Shown here: positions 17,366-28,082 of the stretch, piece after piece
Position numbering within the stretch: the stretch's first letter is position 1
Layout: every line of letters starts with the position of its first letter
Assembly (NCBI GenBank): GCA_021324575.1
Contig: JAJPIW010000027.1
Location: 1-64,000 of the forward strand
Direction: 5' to 3'
Source of the DNA: Intrasporangiaceae bacterium
GTDB lineage: Bacteria > Actinomycetota > Actinomycetes > Actinomycetales > Dermatophilaceae
DNA length: 64,000 nt
Notes under the pieces: model-generated
Told to the model about the DNA's origin: nothing
What the model saw: only the letters and a program-made list of their open reading frames with translations
Databases searched by the model: none
Translations under genes and position numbers: made by a program

Positions 17366-19294
17366 ATGTCCGCTCCCACCGCGGTCGCAACGGCGCGACC
17401 CCGGCCCGTCCACCCCGTGGACGAGGTCCTCCCCCCGGCGAAGCTGGCCATCTACGGCCTCCAGCACGTCCTCGCCTTCTACGCCGGCGCGGTCATCGTG
17501 CCCATCCTGCTCGCCAGCTCGATCGGCCTCACGACGCCGCAGCTGATCCACCTCATCAACGCCGACCTGTTCACCTGCGGCATCGCCTCGATCATCCAGT
17601 CGGTCGGCTTCTGGAAGGTCGGCGTCCGGCTGCCGCTCCTGCAGGGCGTCACCTTCACCGCCGTCTCGCCGATGATCGCCATCGGCCTGAACGCCGGCAA
17701 GGGCACCGAGGGCCTGCTCACCATCTACGGCGCGGTCATCGTCGCCGGGCTCGTGACGTTCTTCCTCGCGCCGTACTTCAGCCGGCTGATCCGCTTCTTC
17801 CCGCCGGTCGTCACCGGCTCGGTCATCTCGATCATCGGCCTTGCCCTGCTGCCGGTCGCCGCCGCGGATGCCGTCGGTGGCGCTGGGAACCCGCATCCCG
17901 AGAGCGGTCGCAACCTGGCGTACGCCCTCGGTGTCCTCATCCTCATCGTCGTCATCCAGCGGGTCTTCAAGGGCTTCATGGCCACCATCGCGGTCCTCGT
18001 CGGACTCGTCGCCGGCACGCTCATCGCCTGGGCCCTCGGCGACGCGAGCTTCGGCTCGGTCGGCGGGTCCGACTGGGTCGGCGTGACAACGCCGTTCCAC
18101 TTCGGCTGGCCGAAATTCTCGGTCGCCGCGATCGTCTCGATGGTCGTCGTCATGGCGATCACCGCGGTCGAGACGACCGGCGACGTCTTCGCGACCGGCG
18201 AGATCGTCGAGAAGAAGGTCGGCGCCGAGGACGTCGGTCGGGCCCTGCGCGCCGACGGCCTGGCCACCGTCATCGGCGGCGTCCTCAACTCCTTCCCCTA
18301 CACCTGCTTCGCCGAGAACGTCGGCCTCGTGCGGCTCACCCGGGTCAAGAGCCGCTACGTCGTCGCCACCGCCGGCGGGATCATGATCCTGCTCGGCCTC
18401 ATCCCCAAGGCCGGCGCGGTCGTCGCCGGGATCCCCAACCCGGTCCTCGGTGGCGCGGCCCTGGCGATGTTCGCCACCGTCGCCGTCGTCGGCTTCCAGA
18501 CCCTGTCCCGCGTCGACTTCCACGACCACCGCAACGTGGTCATCGTCGCGACGAGCGTCGGCCTGGCCATGTACGTCACGGCCCAGCCGGACGTCGCCAA
18601 GGCCGTCCCGTCGTGGGCCCAGATCATCCTGGGCAGCGGCATCACCCTGGGCAGCCTCACCGCGATCATCCTCAACCTCGTCTTCCACCACATCGGCAAG
18701 GACTACGGCCCGGCCGTCGCCGGCTCCCCCGGCGACTCGATCCGCCTGGACCAGGTCAACGCGATGAGCCGTGACCAGTTCGTCGGCACCTTCGGCTCGC
18801 TCTTCCAGGGGCCGACCTGGGTGGTCGACGCGACATACGACCTCAAGCCGTTCGCGGACACGATGGATATGCGCCGGGCCTTCCAGGAGGCACTTTTCGC
18901 CGGCAACCGCGCCGAGCAGGAAGCGCTCATCGGCTCCTACCCGGACCTCGGCTCGGACAGCGTCGCCCAGGGCGATGCCGGCGAGGACTCGATCCGCGAC
19001 CAGTCGGTGCTCGGGCTCACCCGGCTCGGCGACATCGAGCACGAGGAGCTCGGCTCTCTCACCGCGGCCTACCGGGACCGGTTCGGCTTCCCGCTCATCG
19101 AGTGTGTGCGCGACGAGGCGTCGTTCGCCAAGGTCGTCGAGCACGGGCGGGCGCGGCTGGACAACAGCCCGGCGCAGGAGCACGCGGCCGCGCTCATCGA
19201 GATCGCCAAGATCGCCGGGTACCGTTTCGACGACCTCGTCGCCGGGGCCAACCCCATCCACTCCGCCCGGACGCGGACCATCGGAGGAGAGTGA
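17366..19294 (+). CDS. NCS2 urate/xanthine permease fused to an OHCU decarboxylase-like domain
   Basis: A 642-residue fusion. Residues 20-450 form a 14-helix NCS2 nucleobase:cation symporter (LQHVLAFYAGAVIVPI, LPLLQGVTFTAVSPM, and the QN-type motif region AITAVETTGDVFATG, then SFPYTCFAENVGLV). The position in this operon points to urate or xanthine uptake. Residues 472-632 are homologous to OHCU decarboxylase: AMSRDQFVGTFGSLF, TAAYRDRFGFPLIECVR, AALIEIAKIAGYRFDDL. In active enzymes the catalytic histidine lies in HPDL or HPRIG; here it is YPDLG, with Tyr at about residue 525, and the usual E-Q pair reads D-Q. The domain may be non-catalytic, serving as a sensor or channel partner. AGGAG precedes the ATG at 17366. 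Confidence 0.88.
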   Translation: MSAPTAVATARPRPVHPVDEVLPPAKLAIYGLQHVLAFYAGAVIVPILLASSIGLTTPQLIHLINADLFTCGIASIIQSVGFWKVGVRLPLLQGVTFTAVSPMIAIGLNAGKGTEGLLTIYGAVIVAGLVTFFLAPYFSRLIRFFPPVVTGSVISIIGLALLPVAAADAVGGAGNPHPESGRNLAYALGVLILIVVIQRVFKGFMATIAVLVGLVAGTLIAWALGDASFGSVGGSDWVGVTTPFHFGWPKFSVAAIVSMVVVMAITAVETTGDVFATGEIVEKKVGAEDVGRALRADGLATVIGGVLNSFPYTCFAENVGLVRLTRVKSRYVVATAGGIMILLGLIPKAGAVVAGIPNPVLGGAALAMFATVAVVGFQTLSRVDFHDHRNVVIVATSVGLAMYVTAQPDVAKAVPSWAQIILGSGITLGSLTAIILNLVFHHIGKDYGPAVAGSPGDSIRLDQVNAMSRDQFVGTFGSLFQGPTWVVDATYDLKPFADTMDMRRAFQEALFAGNRAEQEALIGSYPDLGSDSVAQGDAGEDSIRDQSVLGLTRLGDIEHEELGSLTAAYRDRFGFPLIECVRDEASFAKVVEHGRARLDNSPAQEHAAALIEIAKIAGYRFDDLVAGANPIHSARTRTIGGE

Positions 19295-19295
19295 C

Positions 19296-19793
19296 GTGAC
19301 CGACCAGGGTCTCGACCGGTTCAACGCCCTGCCCGCGGCTGAGGCGGAGGAGCAGGTGCACGGTTGCCTCAGCGTCCGGCGCTGGGCGGCCGAGGTCACT
19401 GCTGGACGCCCGTATGCCGGTCGCTCGGCCCTGCTCGAACGCGCGGCTGCCGCGGCCGAGACGTTGACCGACGACGAGCTCGACGAAGCCCTGGCCGGCC
19501 ACCCCCGGATCGGCGAACGCGCCGCGTCCGGTCACAACGAGGCGGCATCGGCGGCCGAGCAGTCCGGCGTGGACGGCTCGGACGCGTCGGTGACCTCCCG
19601 CCTGGCCGCCGCGAACGCGGCATACGAGGACCGCTTCGACCGGGTCTTCATCATCCGGGCCGCAGGCCGCTCAGCCGACGACGTGTTGGCCGAGATCGGC
19701 CGGCGGCTCGGCCATGATGAGGCGACCGAACGCGGCGAGACGGTCGCCAACCTGCGCGAGATCGCGCTGCTCCGACTGGAGGCGATGAGCTGA
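19296..19793 (+). CDS. uraD: OHCU decarboxylase (stand-alone, catalytically complete)
   Basis: A 165-residue 2-oxo-4-hydroxy-4-carboxy-5-ureidoimidazoline decarboxylase; the product is S-allantoin. It begins with FNALPAAEAEEQVHGCL, carries the catalytic His69 in GHPRIGER, the conserved SAAEQSG motif, LAAANAAYEDRFDRVFIIRAAG, and a C-terminal LREIALLRLEAM helix. It is therefore the working enzyme, in contrast with the fused domain of the preceding gene. GTG start at 19296, one base after the fusion gene stop, with GGAGGA upstream. Its last base is the first base of the uraH ATG (TGATG). Confidence 0.93.
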   Translation: MTDQGLDRFNALPAAEAEEQVHGCLSVRRWAAEVTAGRPYAGRSALLERAAAAAETLTDDELDEALAGHPRIGERAASGHNEAASAAEQSGVDGSDASVTSRLAAANAAYEDRFDRVFIIRAAGRSADDVLAEIGRRLGHDEATERGETVANLREIALLRLEAMS

Positions 19794-20119
19794 TGGGCAC
19801 CCTCTCGACCCATGTGCTGGACACGACGCTGGGCGCGCCCGCAGCCGGGCTGGCGATCTCGCTGGCCGCCGCCGACGGGTCGCCACTCGGTTCAGGCGTG
19901 ACCGATGCCGACGGGCGGGTCGGCTCGATCGGGCCGACCCGCCTGGCCGCCGGCGACTACACGCTGACCTTCGACACCGGTGGGTACTTCGCCGCGTCGG
20001 GAGTCACCGGGTTCTACCCCTCCGTGGCGATCACCTTCACCGTCGCCGACGCCGACGCGCACTACCACGTGCCGCTGCTGCTCAACCCGTACGGCTACTC
20101 GACCTACCGCGGGAGCTGA
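19793..20119 (+). CDS. uraH: 5-hydroxyisourate hydrolase (transthyretin-like)
   Basis: A 108-residue HIU hydrolase, the step between urate oxidase and UraD. It shows the N-terminal LSTHVLDTTLGAPAAG (catalytic His), the central DGRVGSIG segment, the HYHVPLLLNPYGYSTYRGS end and the C-terminal YRGS tetrapeptide that marks the enzyme and distinguishes it from vertebrate transthyretin. No signal peptide. The ATG at 19793 overlaps the uraD stop, so translation is coupled. Confidence 0.96.
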   Translation: MGTLSTHVLDTTLGAPAAGLAISLAAADGSPLGSGVTDADGRVGSIGPTRLAAGDYTLTFDTGGYFAASGVTGFYPSVAITFTVADADAHYHVPLLLNPYGYSTYRGS

Positions 20120-20473
20120 CTGGTTCCGGGCCTGCGATCGGGGCCGTCGCAGGGCGCCCTGTTGTCGAACGCGACCGCCTCCTGACCGTCGACGAACGCA
20201 CGGCCACAACCGCCGCGACTCACGCTCGGGAAGGGCTTCTCGAGCGCAGGGATCGAGGCGGCTGAGGCTTCCGCGTGACAGGAGTCGGGTCGCGGTGGTG
20301 CCAGGACTTGGGTACTGTGCCCGCAGGCTCCGCCGCTGCCACGGTGTGCAGAGCCGTCGGGCCCCATCGCCCCTGTCTGCGCCCGACTGGATGTGCTCGG
20401 CTTCGAGTGCGACGTTGTGTCGCCCTCACCCTGCCAGAAGTCGCGCCACCCCACCTCGACGGTTGGAGATGCC
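20120..20473. other. 354-bp intergenic stretch, no gene recognised
   Basis: Between uraH and the secreted beta-helix protein. Open frames exist on both strands but none has family features or a ribosome site. I see no clear terminator, tRNA or convincing riboswitch. It must hold the promoter of the following gene. Confidence 0.4.
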
Positions 20474-22453
20474 ATGTCCCAGGCCATTTGGCGACGTCCC
20501 AAGGTTCAGTCGCGGCTGGTGGTCGCCGCGATCGCCATCGTCCTCGCCCTGGTTGGCGGCGTGTTGGGTTCGCGCCTGCCCGCCCAGGCCGCCACCGGTG
20601 ACGAGACGATCTTCGGCACCACGGTGCCAGCCGTCGTCTCCGACGCGGATACCGATGCGGTCGAGCTCGGCGTCACCTTCACCCCGCGGGTGAGCGGGTC
20701 GGTGATCGGAGTGCGCTTCTACAAGGGCGCCGCCAACACCGGCGTGCACACGGGGAGCCTGTGGAACGCCGCGGGCACCCGCCTGGCCACCGCGACCTTC
20801 GCCAACGAGACGGCCTCCGGCTGGCAGGTCGTCAACTTCGCCGCTCCGGTGGCCGTCGCCGCCGGCCAGCGGTACGTCGCCTCCTACTACGCCCCCAAGG
20901 CCCGCTACGCCGCTGCCACTCGCGCGTTCACAACCGCCTACACGAGCGGAGATCTCACCGTGCCGGTGAACGGTGGGGTGTACAGGTACGGGACCTCCGG
21001 CTTCCCGTCGTCGACCTACCAGGCCACCAACTACTTCGTCGACCTGGTCTTCCGCCCGGGAACCACCACACCACCCCCGCCGGACACCCAGGCCCCGACC
21101 ATCAGCGGCGTCGCGGTCACGGCCATCAGCCAGACCAGCGCCATTGTCAGCTGGACGACCAACGAGGCCGCCACCAGCCAGGTCGCCTACGGGAAGACCG
21201 CTGCGTACGGGTCCGCCACAACAGCCGATTCGGTGCTCAGGACCGCGCACAGCCAGCAGCTCAGCGGGCTCACCGCCGGCACGGCATACCGATACCAGGT
21301 GCGGTCGTCCGACGCCTCCGGCAACGCCGCGTCATCGGCTGACGCCGGGTTCACCACCGCCACGACCGCACCGGCCACCTTCAACCCGGGCAACCCGACC
21401 GGCACGGCGCCGGTACCCGCGGGCATGGGTCTGGAGAATGTCAGCACGCCGGACCGGGTGGTCGGCACGGGCACCGCTGCCAGCTGCACGTCGGCCGCGG
21501 TCGTGACCGCGGTGACCGCCGGGGGCGTCATCACGTTCAACTGCGGTCCAGCTCCCGTGACGATCACGCTCACCCAGACCCTCAAGGTGCGCAACAGCAC
21601 CTCGAAGCTGGTGATCGACGGTGGCGGGAAGGTGACCCTCTCCGGAGGCGGCACGAACCGGATCCTCTACGTCGACACGTGCGACACGACGCTCGGCAGC
21701 GTGTCCGGCAACTGCCTCTACGCGCCGCAGGGCCCGCAGGTGACCGTCCAGAACATCACCTTCGCGGACGGCAACGCCACCACCGCCTCCTACGTCTCGC
21801 CGGGCGACGTCAACCAGGGCTCGAACGGTGGCGGCGCCATCTTCGCGCTCGGCGGCCGGCTCAAGGTCGTGCGGTCGGTGTTCGTCCGCAACCGGTGTGC
21901 GACGAACGGCCCTGACCTCGGCGGGGCGGCGGTTCGAGTCCTGGCCCAGCACTCGGCCACTCCCAACGACCTGGACAGCTCGTATGCCGCACGCAACCAG
22001 GACCCGGTCTACATCGTGCAGAGCACCTTCGGCGGCGCCAGTGGACAGGGCAACAACTGTTCCAACGGCGGCGCGATCAGCGGCCTGCGCACCCCGATCA
22101 CCGTGCTGAACAGCCTCCTGACGTACAACAACGCCATCGGCTGCTGCGCCAACCCACCGCACTCCGGAACACCGGGCGGCGGGAGCGGCGGCGCGATCTA
22201 TACCGACGGGACGTCGTACAACCTGAACATCGCCGGCACCGACATCGAGTACAACAGCGCCAAGGCCGGCGGGAGCTCCATCTTCTACGTCAGCAACGAC
22301 AACACCGGCCACCTGATCATTGACAGCTCGACGAGCAAGAACAACACCTACGCCCCGAGCGGGCAACCGACCGACCAGCACTTCCAGAACTATCCCGGCA
22401 TCTTCTACCTCGGCAGCGGAGCCCCGGTGTTCACCAACTCGACCATCCAATGA
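20474..22453 (+). CDS. secreted DUF4082 - fibronectin III - right-handed beta-helix protein
   Basis: A 659-residue exported protein. A signal peptide spans residues 1-40 (basic start, AAIAIVLALVGGVLGS, cleavage after PAQA). A DUF4082 domain follows at about 45-195 (ELGVTFTPRVSGSVIGVRF and later VASYYAPKARYAA). A proline linker leads to a fibronectin type III domain at about 210-300 (SAIVSWTTNEAATSQVAYG). The rest is a parallel beta-helix with Asn/Gly-rich turns and paired cysteines. DUF4082 modules are usually found in cell-surface or carbohydrate-active proteins. No lyase or hydrolase catalytic set is evident. It interrupts the purine region and has no apparent connection to it. Confidence 0.75.
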   Translation: MSQAIWRRPKVQSRLVVAAIAIVLALVGGVLGSRLPAQAATGDETIFGTTVPAVVSDADTDAVELGVTFTPRVSGSVIGVRFYKGAANTGVHTGSLWNAAGTRLATATFANETASGWQVVNFAAPVAVAAGQRYVASYYAPKARYAAATRAFTTAYTSGDLTVPVNGGVYRYGTSGFPSSTYQATNYFVDLVFRPGTTTPPPPDTQAPTISGVAVTAISQTSAIVSWTTNEAATSQVAYGKTAAYGSATTADSVLRTAHSQQLSGLTAGTAYRYQVRSSDASGNAASSADAGFTTATTAPATFNPGNPTGTAPVPAGMGLENVSTPDRVVGTGTAASCTSAAVVTAVTAGGVITFNCGPAPVTITLTQTLKVRNSTSKLVIDGGGKVTLSGGGTNRILYVDTCDTTLGSVSGNCLYAPQGPQVTVQNITFADGNATTASYVSPGDVNQGSNGGGAIFALGGRLKVVRSVFVRNRCATNGPDLGGAAVRVLAQHSATPNDLDSSYAARNQDPVYIVQSTFGGASGQGNNCSNGGAISGLRTPITVLNSLLTYNNAIGCCANPPHSGTPGGGSGGAIYTDGTSYNLNIAGTDIEYNSAKAGGSSIFYVSNDNTGHLIIDSSTSKNNTYAPSGQPTDQHFQNYPGIFYLGSGAPVFTNSTIQ

Positions 22454-22473
22454 CGCGGTAGGGGTCCGCGCCG

Positions 22474-23010
22474 CTAGCGCGCCTCGCACGAGTCGTGGAA
22501 GCCGGCCGCGGTGAGGGCGGCGACCGACGGGTCACCTGCGGCGGTCTGCAGCTGGGCGTGGATCTCTTTCGCGTATGCCGCCGGCCCGGCTCTCGCCGCC
22601 GCGAGACGCTTGGCATCCAGCTCGTTCGCGAAACGGACGTAGGCCTTCAGGACGTTCGCCTTGGCTTCTGCTGTCGGCGGCACCGATACCAGGGCCACGT
22701 CCCGATCGAAGTCTGACCGCAGCTTGGCGTGCGCGGGCAGCTGCGCGAAGAAGTCCTTGAGCGGGATGTCGAGACTGCCACCCTTGGTCACCTCGATCAC
22801 CTTCGGGAGCAACGCGTCGCACAGCGTGTTCACGGCATCCAGGTAGGCCTGTACGACACCCACACCCGCGGCGGTCGATGGCGAAGCCGACGAGGACTCT
22901 GAGGTTCCGGGCTCGGTAGTCGAGGCGGACGAGCACCCGCAAGCCAGTGCACACACGCCAGCGAGAACCGACGTGGTCACCAACGACCGACGGTGGGCCA
23001 TGCCCGTCAT
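22474..23010 (-). CDS. putative secreted lipoprotein of unknown function
   Basis: About 178 residues from the ATG at 23010 (or 23001). The basic start MAHRRSL, a hydrophobic core (VTTSVLAGVCALA) and CGC give a lipobox-like export signal, followed by a Ser/Thr-rich linker typical of actinobacterial lipoproteins. The mature domain is helical with no named family (AYLDAVNTLCDALLPKV, DIPLKDFFAQLPAH). It is convergent with the beta-helix gene, 20 bp between stops. An open frame extends farther upstream without support. Confidence 0.6.
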   Translation of the reverse strand: MTGMAHRRSLVTTSVLAGVCALACGCSSASTTEPGTSESSSASPSTAAGVGVVQAYLDAVNTLCDALLPKVIEVTKGGSLDIPLKDFFAQLPAHAKLRSDFDRDVALVSVPPTAEAKANVLKAYVRFANELDAKRLAAARAGPAAYAKEIHAQLQTAAGDPSVAALTAAGFHDSCEAR

Positions 23011-23094
23011 CGTGCGCGGCTCGTGGCGGGAAGTCCCGAGGTTGCCCTCCTTCGTTGCGACTTCGTTGCCGCGCATCACCCGGCCGGGCCCATG

Positions 23095-23176
23095 AACAGG
23101 CAGTAGGGGCAAGCCCCCGTCGTCGACGTGCTCTGAAACGCTGCTACATCACGCCGCCGCGAACGCACTGCCTGTT
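23095..23176. repeat. inverted-repeat element, copy 2
   Basis: AACAGGCAGTA (23095-23105) and ACTGCCTGTT (23167-23176) form the same inverted pair as at 12.48-12.57 kb; GGGCC lies outside both ends. The interior differs from copy 1. It lies in the 380-bp space between the lipoprotein and hyi; nothing coding was recognised there. Confidence 0.55.
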
Positions 23177-23355
23177 TGTTGGCCCGGGGGGACTGAGCAA
23201 GGGAAACGTCAGGTTCGCATGGGTTGACAACCCTGGTGAAGCCGACTTTCCCGGATGGGGCGGGAAAGCTGAGGCGGGCGGGGCGGACCGGCCTGCGAGA
23301 CGACAGCTCCCGGCGGTTGACGCCCGCGCACCCCTCGGCATACGCTCTCACCTGT

Positions 23356-23371
23356 TGGAAATAGTTTTCCA
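23356..23371 (+). promoter_or_regulatory. putative IclR-type operator upstream of hyi
   Basis: TGGAAA-TAGT-TTTCCA is a perfect 6-4-6 inverted repeat, followed by CATAAT (23370-23375), a fair -10, and ATGCGGAAGG, which contains the GGAAGG ribosome site. Paired GGAAA/TTTCC half-sites resemble operators of several IclR-family repressors, and an IclR gene is present at 42.5 kb. The operator function is inferred. Confidence 0.5.
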
Positions 23372-23390
23372 TAATGCGGAAGGATCAATG

Positions 23391-24218
23391 ATGACCGACC
23401 ACGGCCAGCGGTACTTGGCGAACTGCTCGATCATGTTCACCGAACTGCCCCTGCTCGAGCGCCCAGCGGCCGCCAAGGCCGCCGGCTTCGACGCCATCGA
23501 GTTCTGGTGGCCCTGGCCGGAGCAGCCGGTCCCGTCCGACGCCGAGGTCGACGCCTTCGTCACCGCCGTCGCCGACAGCGGCGTCCAGCTGGTCGGCCTC
23601 AACTTCTTCGCCGGCGACCTCGCGGGCCCCGACTGCGGGGTCCTGTCCATCCCTGCCCGCTCCCAGCAGTTCCGCGACAACCTCGACGTCGCCGTCGGCA
23701 TCGGCGAGCGGCTCGGCGTCTCGGCCTTCAACGCCCTCTACGGCAACCGGGTCGACGACAGCACCCCCGAGGAGCAGGACACCCTCGCCCGGGAGAACCT
23801 CGCGTATGCCGCGCAGGCCGCCTCGCGGATCGGCGCCACCGTCCTCGTGGAGCCGGTGAGCGGCCCCAAGCCCTCCCCCCTGCGCACCGCGGCCGACGCC
23901 GTGGCTGTCGTCGACGCGGTCCGCGCCGACGGGAACACCAACGTCGGCTTCCTCCTCGACCTCTTCCACCTGGCCAACAACGGCGACGACCCGGCCGCAG
24001 CCATCACGGCATACGCGGACAAGGTCGCCCACGTCCAGATCGCCGACTGGCCCGGCCGCGGCGAGCCCGGCTCGGGGACGCTCGACCTGGACGGCCTGCT
24101 CCAGTCGGTCGCCGACACCGGCTACAGCGGGTGGGTGGGCTTGGAGTACAAGCCCACGACGACCACGACCGAGAGCCTCGGCTGGCTCCCCCGCGACCGC
24201 CGCGGCAGCCGGGCCTGA
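23391..24218 (+). CDS. hyi: hydroxypyruvate isomerase
   Basis: A 275-residue TIM-barrel isomerase of the Hyi family (hydroxypyruvate to tartronate semialdehyde). Markers are ANCSIMFTELPLLER at the start, FDAIEFWWPWP, LVGLNFFAGDLAGPDCG, a metal-site Glu in VLVEPVSGP, NVGFLLDLFHL, VAHVQIADWPGRGEPG and the C-terminal GLEYKP. It opens a seven-gene run (hyi, reductase, gcl, glycerate kinase, FAH, allB, allE) with short gaps or overlaps. ATG at 23391 is 7 bases after GGAAGG; an ATG three bases earlier is also possible. Confidence 0.92.
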   Translation: MTDHGQRYLANCSIMFTELPLLERPAAAKAAGFDAIEFWWPWPEQPVPSDAEVDAFVTAVADSGVQLVGLNFFAGDLAGPDCGVLSIPARSQQFRDNLDVAVGIGERLGVSAFNALYGNRVDDSTPEEQDTLARENLAYAAQAASRIGATVLVEPVSGPKPSPLRTAADAVAVVDAVRADGNTNVGFLLDLFHLANNGDDPAAAITAYADKVAHVQIADWPGRGEPGSGTLDLDGLLQSVADTGYSGWVGLEYKPTTTTTESLGWLPRDRRGSRA

Positions 24219-24246
24219 CCCGAATCCCTCGTTAGGAGTATCGACA

Positions 24247-25161
24247 ATGAGCAAGATCGCCTTCATCGGACTCGGCATCATGGGCAGCCCGATGTCCGTC
24301 CACCTGCAGAACGCCGGGCACGACGTGACCGGCTACAACCCGCACCCCGACCGGGCCCAGCCGCTCGTCGAGGCCGGCGGCACGTCGGCCGGGTCGACGG
24401 CCGAGGCGGTCAAGGACGCCGACATCGTCGCCGTCATGGTTCCGGACAGCCCCGACGTCCAGGACGTGCTCCTCTCCGAGGGCGGCGTGTTCGCCAACGC
24501 CAAGCCCGGCAGCCTCGTCATCGACTTCTCCAGCATCCGCCCCGACGTGACCGTCGAGCTCGCCAAAGCGGCCAAGGACAAGGGCTTCCGCCTCATCGAC
24601 GCCCCCGTCTCCGGCGGCGAGGCCGGCGCCAAGAACGCCGCCCTGTCGATCATGGTCGGCGGCGACGCGGCCGACTTCGAGGCGGCCAAGCCGGTCCTCG
24701 ACGCGGTCGGCAAGACGGTCGTCCACGTCGGCGGCAACGGCGCCGGCCAGACCGTCAAGGCTGCCAACCAGCTCATCGTGGCCGCCAACATCCAGGCCCT
24801 CGCCGAGGCGGTCGCCTTCCTCGCGGCATACGGCGTCGACCTCGACGCGGCCCTGGACGTCCTCGGCGGCGGCCTCGCCGGATCCAAGGTCCTGGAGCAG
24901 AAGCGAGGCAACATGACCGGCCACGACTTCACTCCCGGCTTCCGGATCGCGTTGCACCACAAGGACATGGGGATCGTCACCTCCGCCGCGCGCGAGGCCG
25001 GCGTCATCGTCCCGCTCGGCTCGCTCGTCGCCCAGCTGATGGCCTCGGCCCTGGCCAACGGCGACGGCCAGCTCGACCACTCCGGCCTGCTCCGGGGCGT
25101 CGAGCGGCTCTCCGGCCAATTGGCCCCCACCCCCGCAGACCAGACCACCAAGGAGCGGTGA
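24247..25161 (+). CDS. glxR: 2-hydroxy-3-oxopropionate (tartronate semialdehyde) reductase
   Basis: A 304-residue beta-hydroxyacid dehydrogenase converting tartronate semialdehyde to D-glycerate with NAD(P)H. The Rossmann motif [10 protein letters not shown] is at residues 6-15, the substrate-binding [14 protein letters not shown] near 120, and the catalytic lysine region [12 protein letters not shown] near 175. Length is standard. It lies between hyi and gcl, the usual order in the glycerate pathway from glyoxylate. Confidence 0.94.
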   Translation: MSKIAFIGLGIMGSPMSVHLQNAGHDVTGYNPHPDRAQPLVEAGGTSAGSTAEAVKDADIVAVMVPDSPDVQDVLLSEGGVFANAKPGSLVIDFSSIRPDVTVELAKAAKDKGFRLIDAPVSGGEAGAKNAALSIMVGGDAADFEAAKPVLDAVGKTVVHVGGNGAGQTVKAANQLIVAANIQALAEAVAFLAAYGVDLDAALDVLGGGLAGSKVLEQKRGNMTGHDFTPGFRIALHHKDMGIVTSAAREAGVIVPLGSLVAQLMASALANGDGQLDHSGLLRGVERLSGQLAPTPADQTTKER

Positions 25162-25162
25162 C

Positions 25163-26941
<1,779 letters not shown>

Positions 26942-26951
26942 TCGCCATTTC

Positions 26952-28082
26952 ATGACCCGCGTCCTCCTCGCCCCTGACAAGTTCAAGGGCACGCTCACCG
27001 CCGAGCAAGTAGCCACGCACGTGGCTGCGGGGCTCCGCGGGGTGCTGCCCGATGTCGACATCGTCGTCGTGCCCGTCGCCGACGGCGGGGACGGCACACT
27101 GGCCGCCGCGCTCGGCGCCGGGTTCTGCCGGGTGCCGGTCCGCGCGACCGGACCGACGGGTATGCCGGTCGACACGGCATACGGGGTCCGGGGAACCGAC
27201 GCGGTGGTCGAGCTGGCCGAGATCAGCGGGCTGGCCCAGCTGCCCGGCGGTGAGCCCGCCGCGCTCACGGCGACGAGCCGGGGTACCGGTGAGCTCATCG
27301 CGGCCGCGCTCGATGCTGGCGCCCGGCGGCTCGTCGTCGGCATCGGTGGCAGCGCGAGCACCGACGGTGGAGCCGGGCTGCTCGAGGCGTTGGGCGCGCG
27401 GATCCTCACGGCCACCGGCGAGCCGGTGGCACCCGGAGGTTCCGCCCTCTCGTATGCCGCGTCGCTCGACCTCTCGGGCCTGCACCCCGCGCTGGCCGAT
27501 GCGGAGATCGTCGTCGCCTGCGACGTCGACAACCCGCTCACCGGTCAGCGGGGAGCCCCCGCGGTCTACGGCCCGCAGAAGGGCGCCTCCCCTGCCGATG
27601 TCGCCACGCTCGACGCTGCTCTCGCGCACTGGGCGGAGGTCGTCGCGGCCACGACCGGTGCCGACCATCGCGACGACGCAGGAGCCGGTGCCGCGGGTGG
27701 GGTCGGCTTCGGCCTCGTCTCGGTGGCCGGTGCCACCATGGCGCCGGGCGCCGGGCTCGTCTTCGAGCTGACCGGCCTCGCAGCGGCGATGGCCGACGTC
27801 GACCTGGTCGTCACCGGTGAGGGGTCGCTCGACGCGCAGACCCTGAACGGCAAGGCCCCGGCCGCCGTTGCCGACCTGGCACGCCACCTCGGGGTGCGGG
27901 TGGTCGCCGTCGCAGGACGGGTCTTGTTGTCCGCAGCCGAGATCGAGGCAGCCGGGATCACACGCACCTACGCCCTGCTCGACTACGCCTCCTCCGCCGA
28001 GGAGGCGATGACCGCCCCCGGCCCACTCCTGGAACGGATCGGCGCCCGGATCGCCGTCGACCAGCTGGGCGGCGCATCGTGA
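26952..28082 (+). CDS. glxK: glycerate kinase (GarK/GlxK family)
   Basis: A 376-residue glycerate 2-kinase phosphorylating D-glycerate to 2-phosphoglycerate, which enters glycolysis. Family marks are LAPDKFKGTLTAEQVA at the N-terminus, VPVADGGDGTL near residue 40, VVGIGGSASTDGGAGLLEALG near 130, and VVTGEGSLDAQTLNGKAP near 285. Its end overlaps the FAH-family gene by four bases (GTGA). It completes the glyoxylate-to-glycolysis route with Gcl, Hyi and the reductase. Confidence 0.95.
   Translation: MTRVLLAPDKFKGTLTAEQVATHVAAGLRGVLPDVDIVVVPVADGGDGTLAAALGAGFCRVPVRATGPTGMPVDTAYGVRGTDAVVELAEISGLAQLPGGEPAALTATSRGTGELIAAALDAGARRLVVGIGGSASTDGGAGLLEALGARILTATGEPVAPGGSALSYAASLDLSGLHPALADAEIVVACDVDNPLTGQRGAPAVYGPQKGASPADVATLDAALAHWAEVVAATTGADHRDDAGAGAAGGVGFGLVSVAGATMAPGAGLVFELTGLAAAMADVDLVVTGEGSLDAQTLNGKAPAAVADLARHLGVRVVAVAGRVLLSAAEIEAAGITRTYALLDYASSAEEAMTAPGPLLERIGARIAVDQLGGAS

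Noticed and set aside
23011-23390. Guanidine, purine or other riboswitch upstream of hyi
   Set aside because: No consensus core of a known riboswitch class was seen; the inverted repeat close to the start is better explained as an operator.
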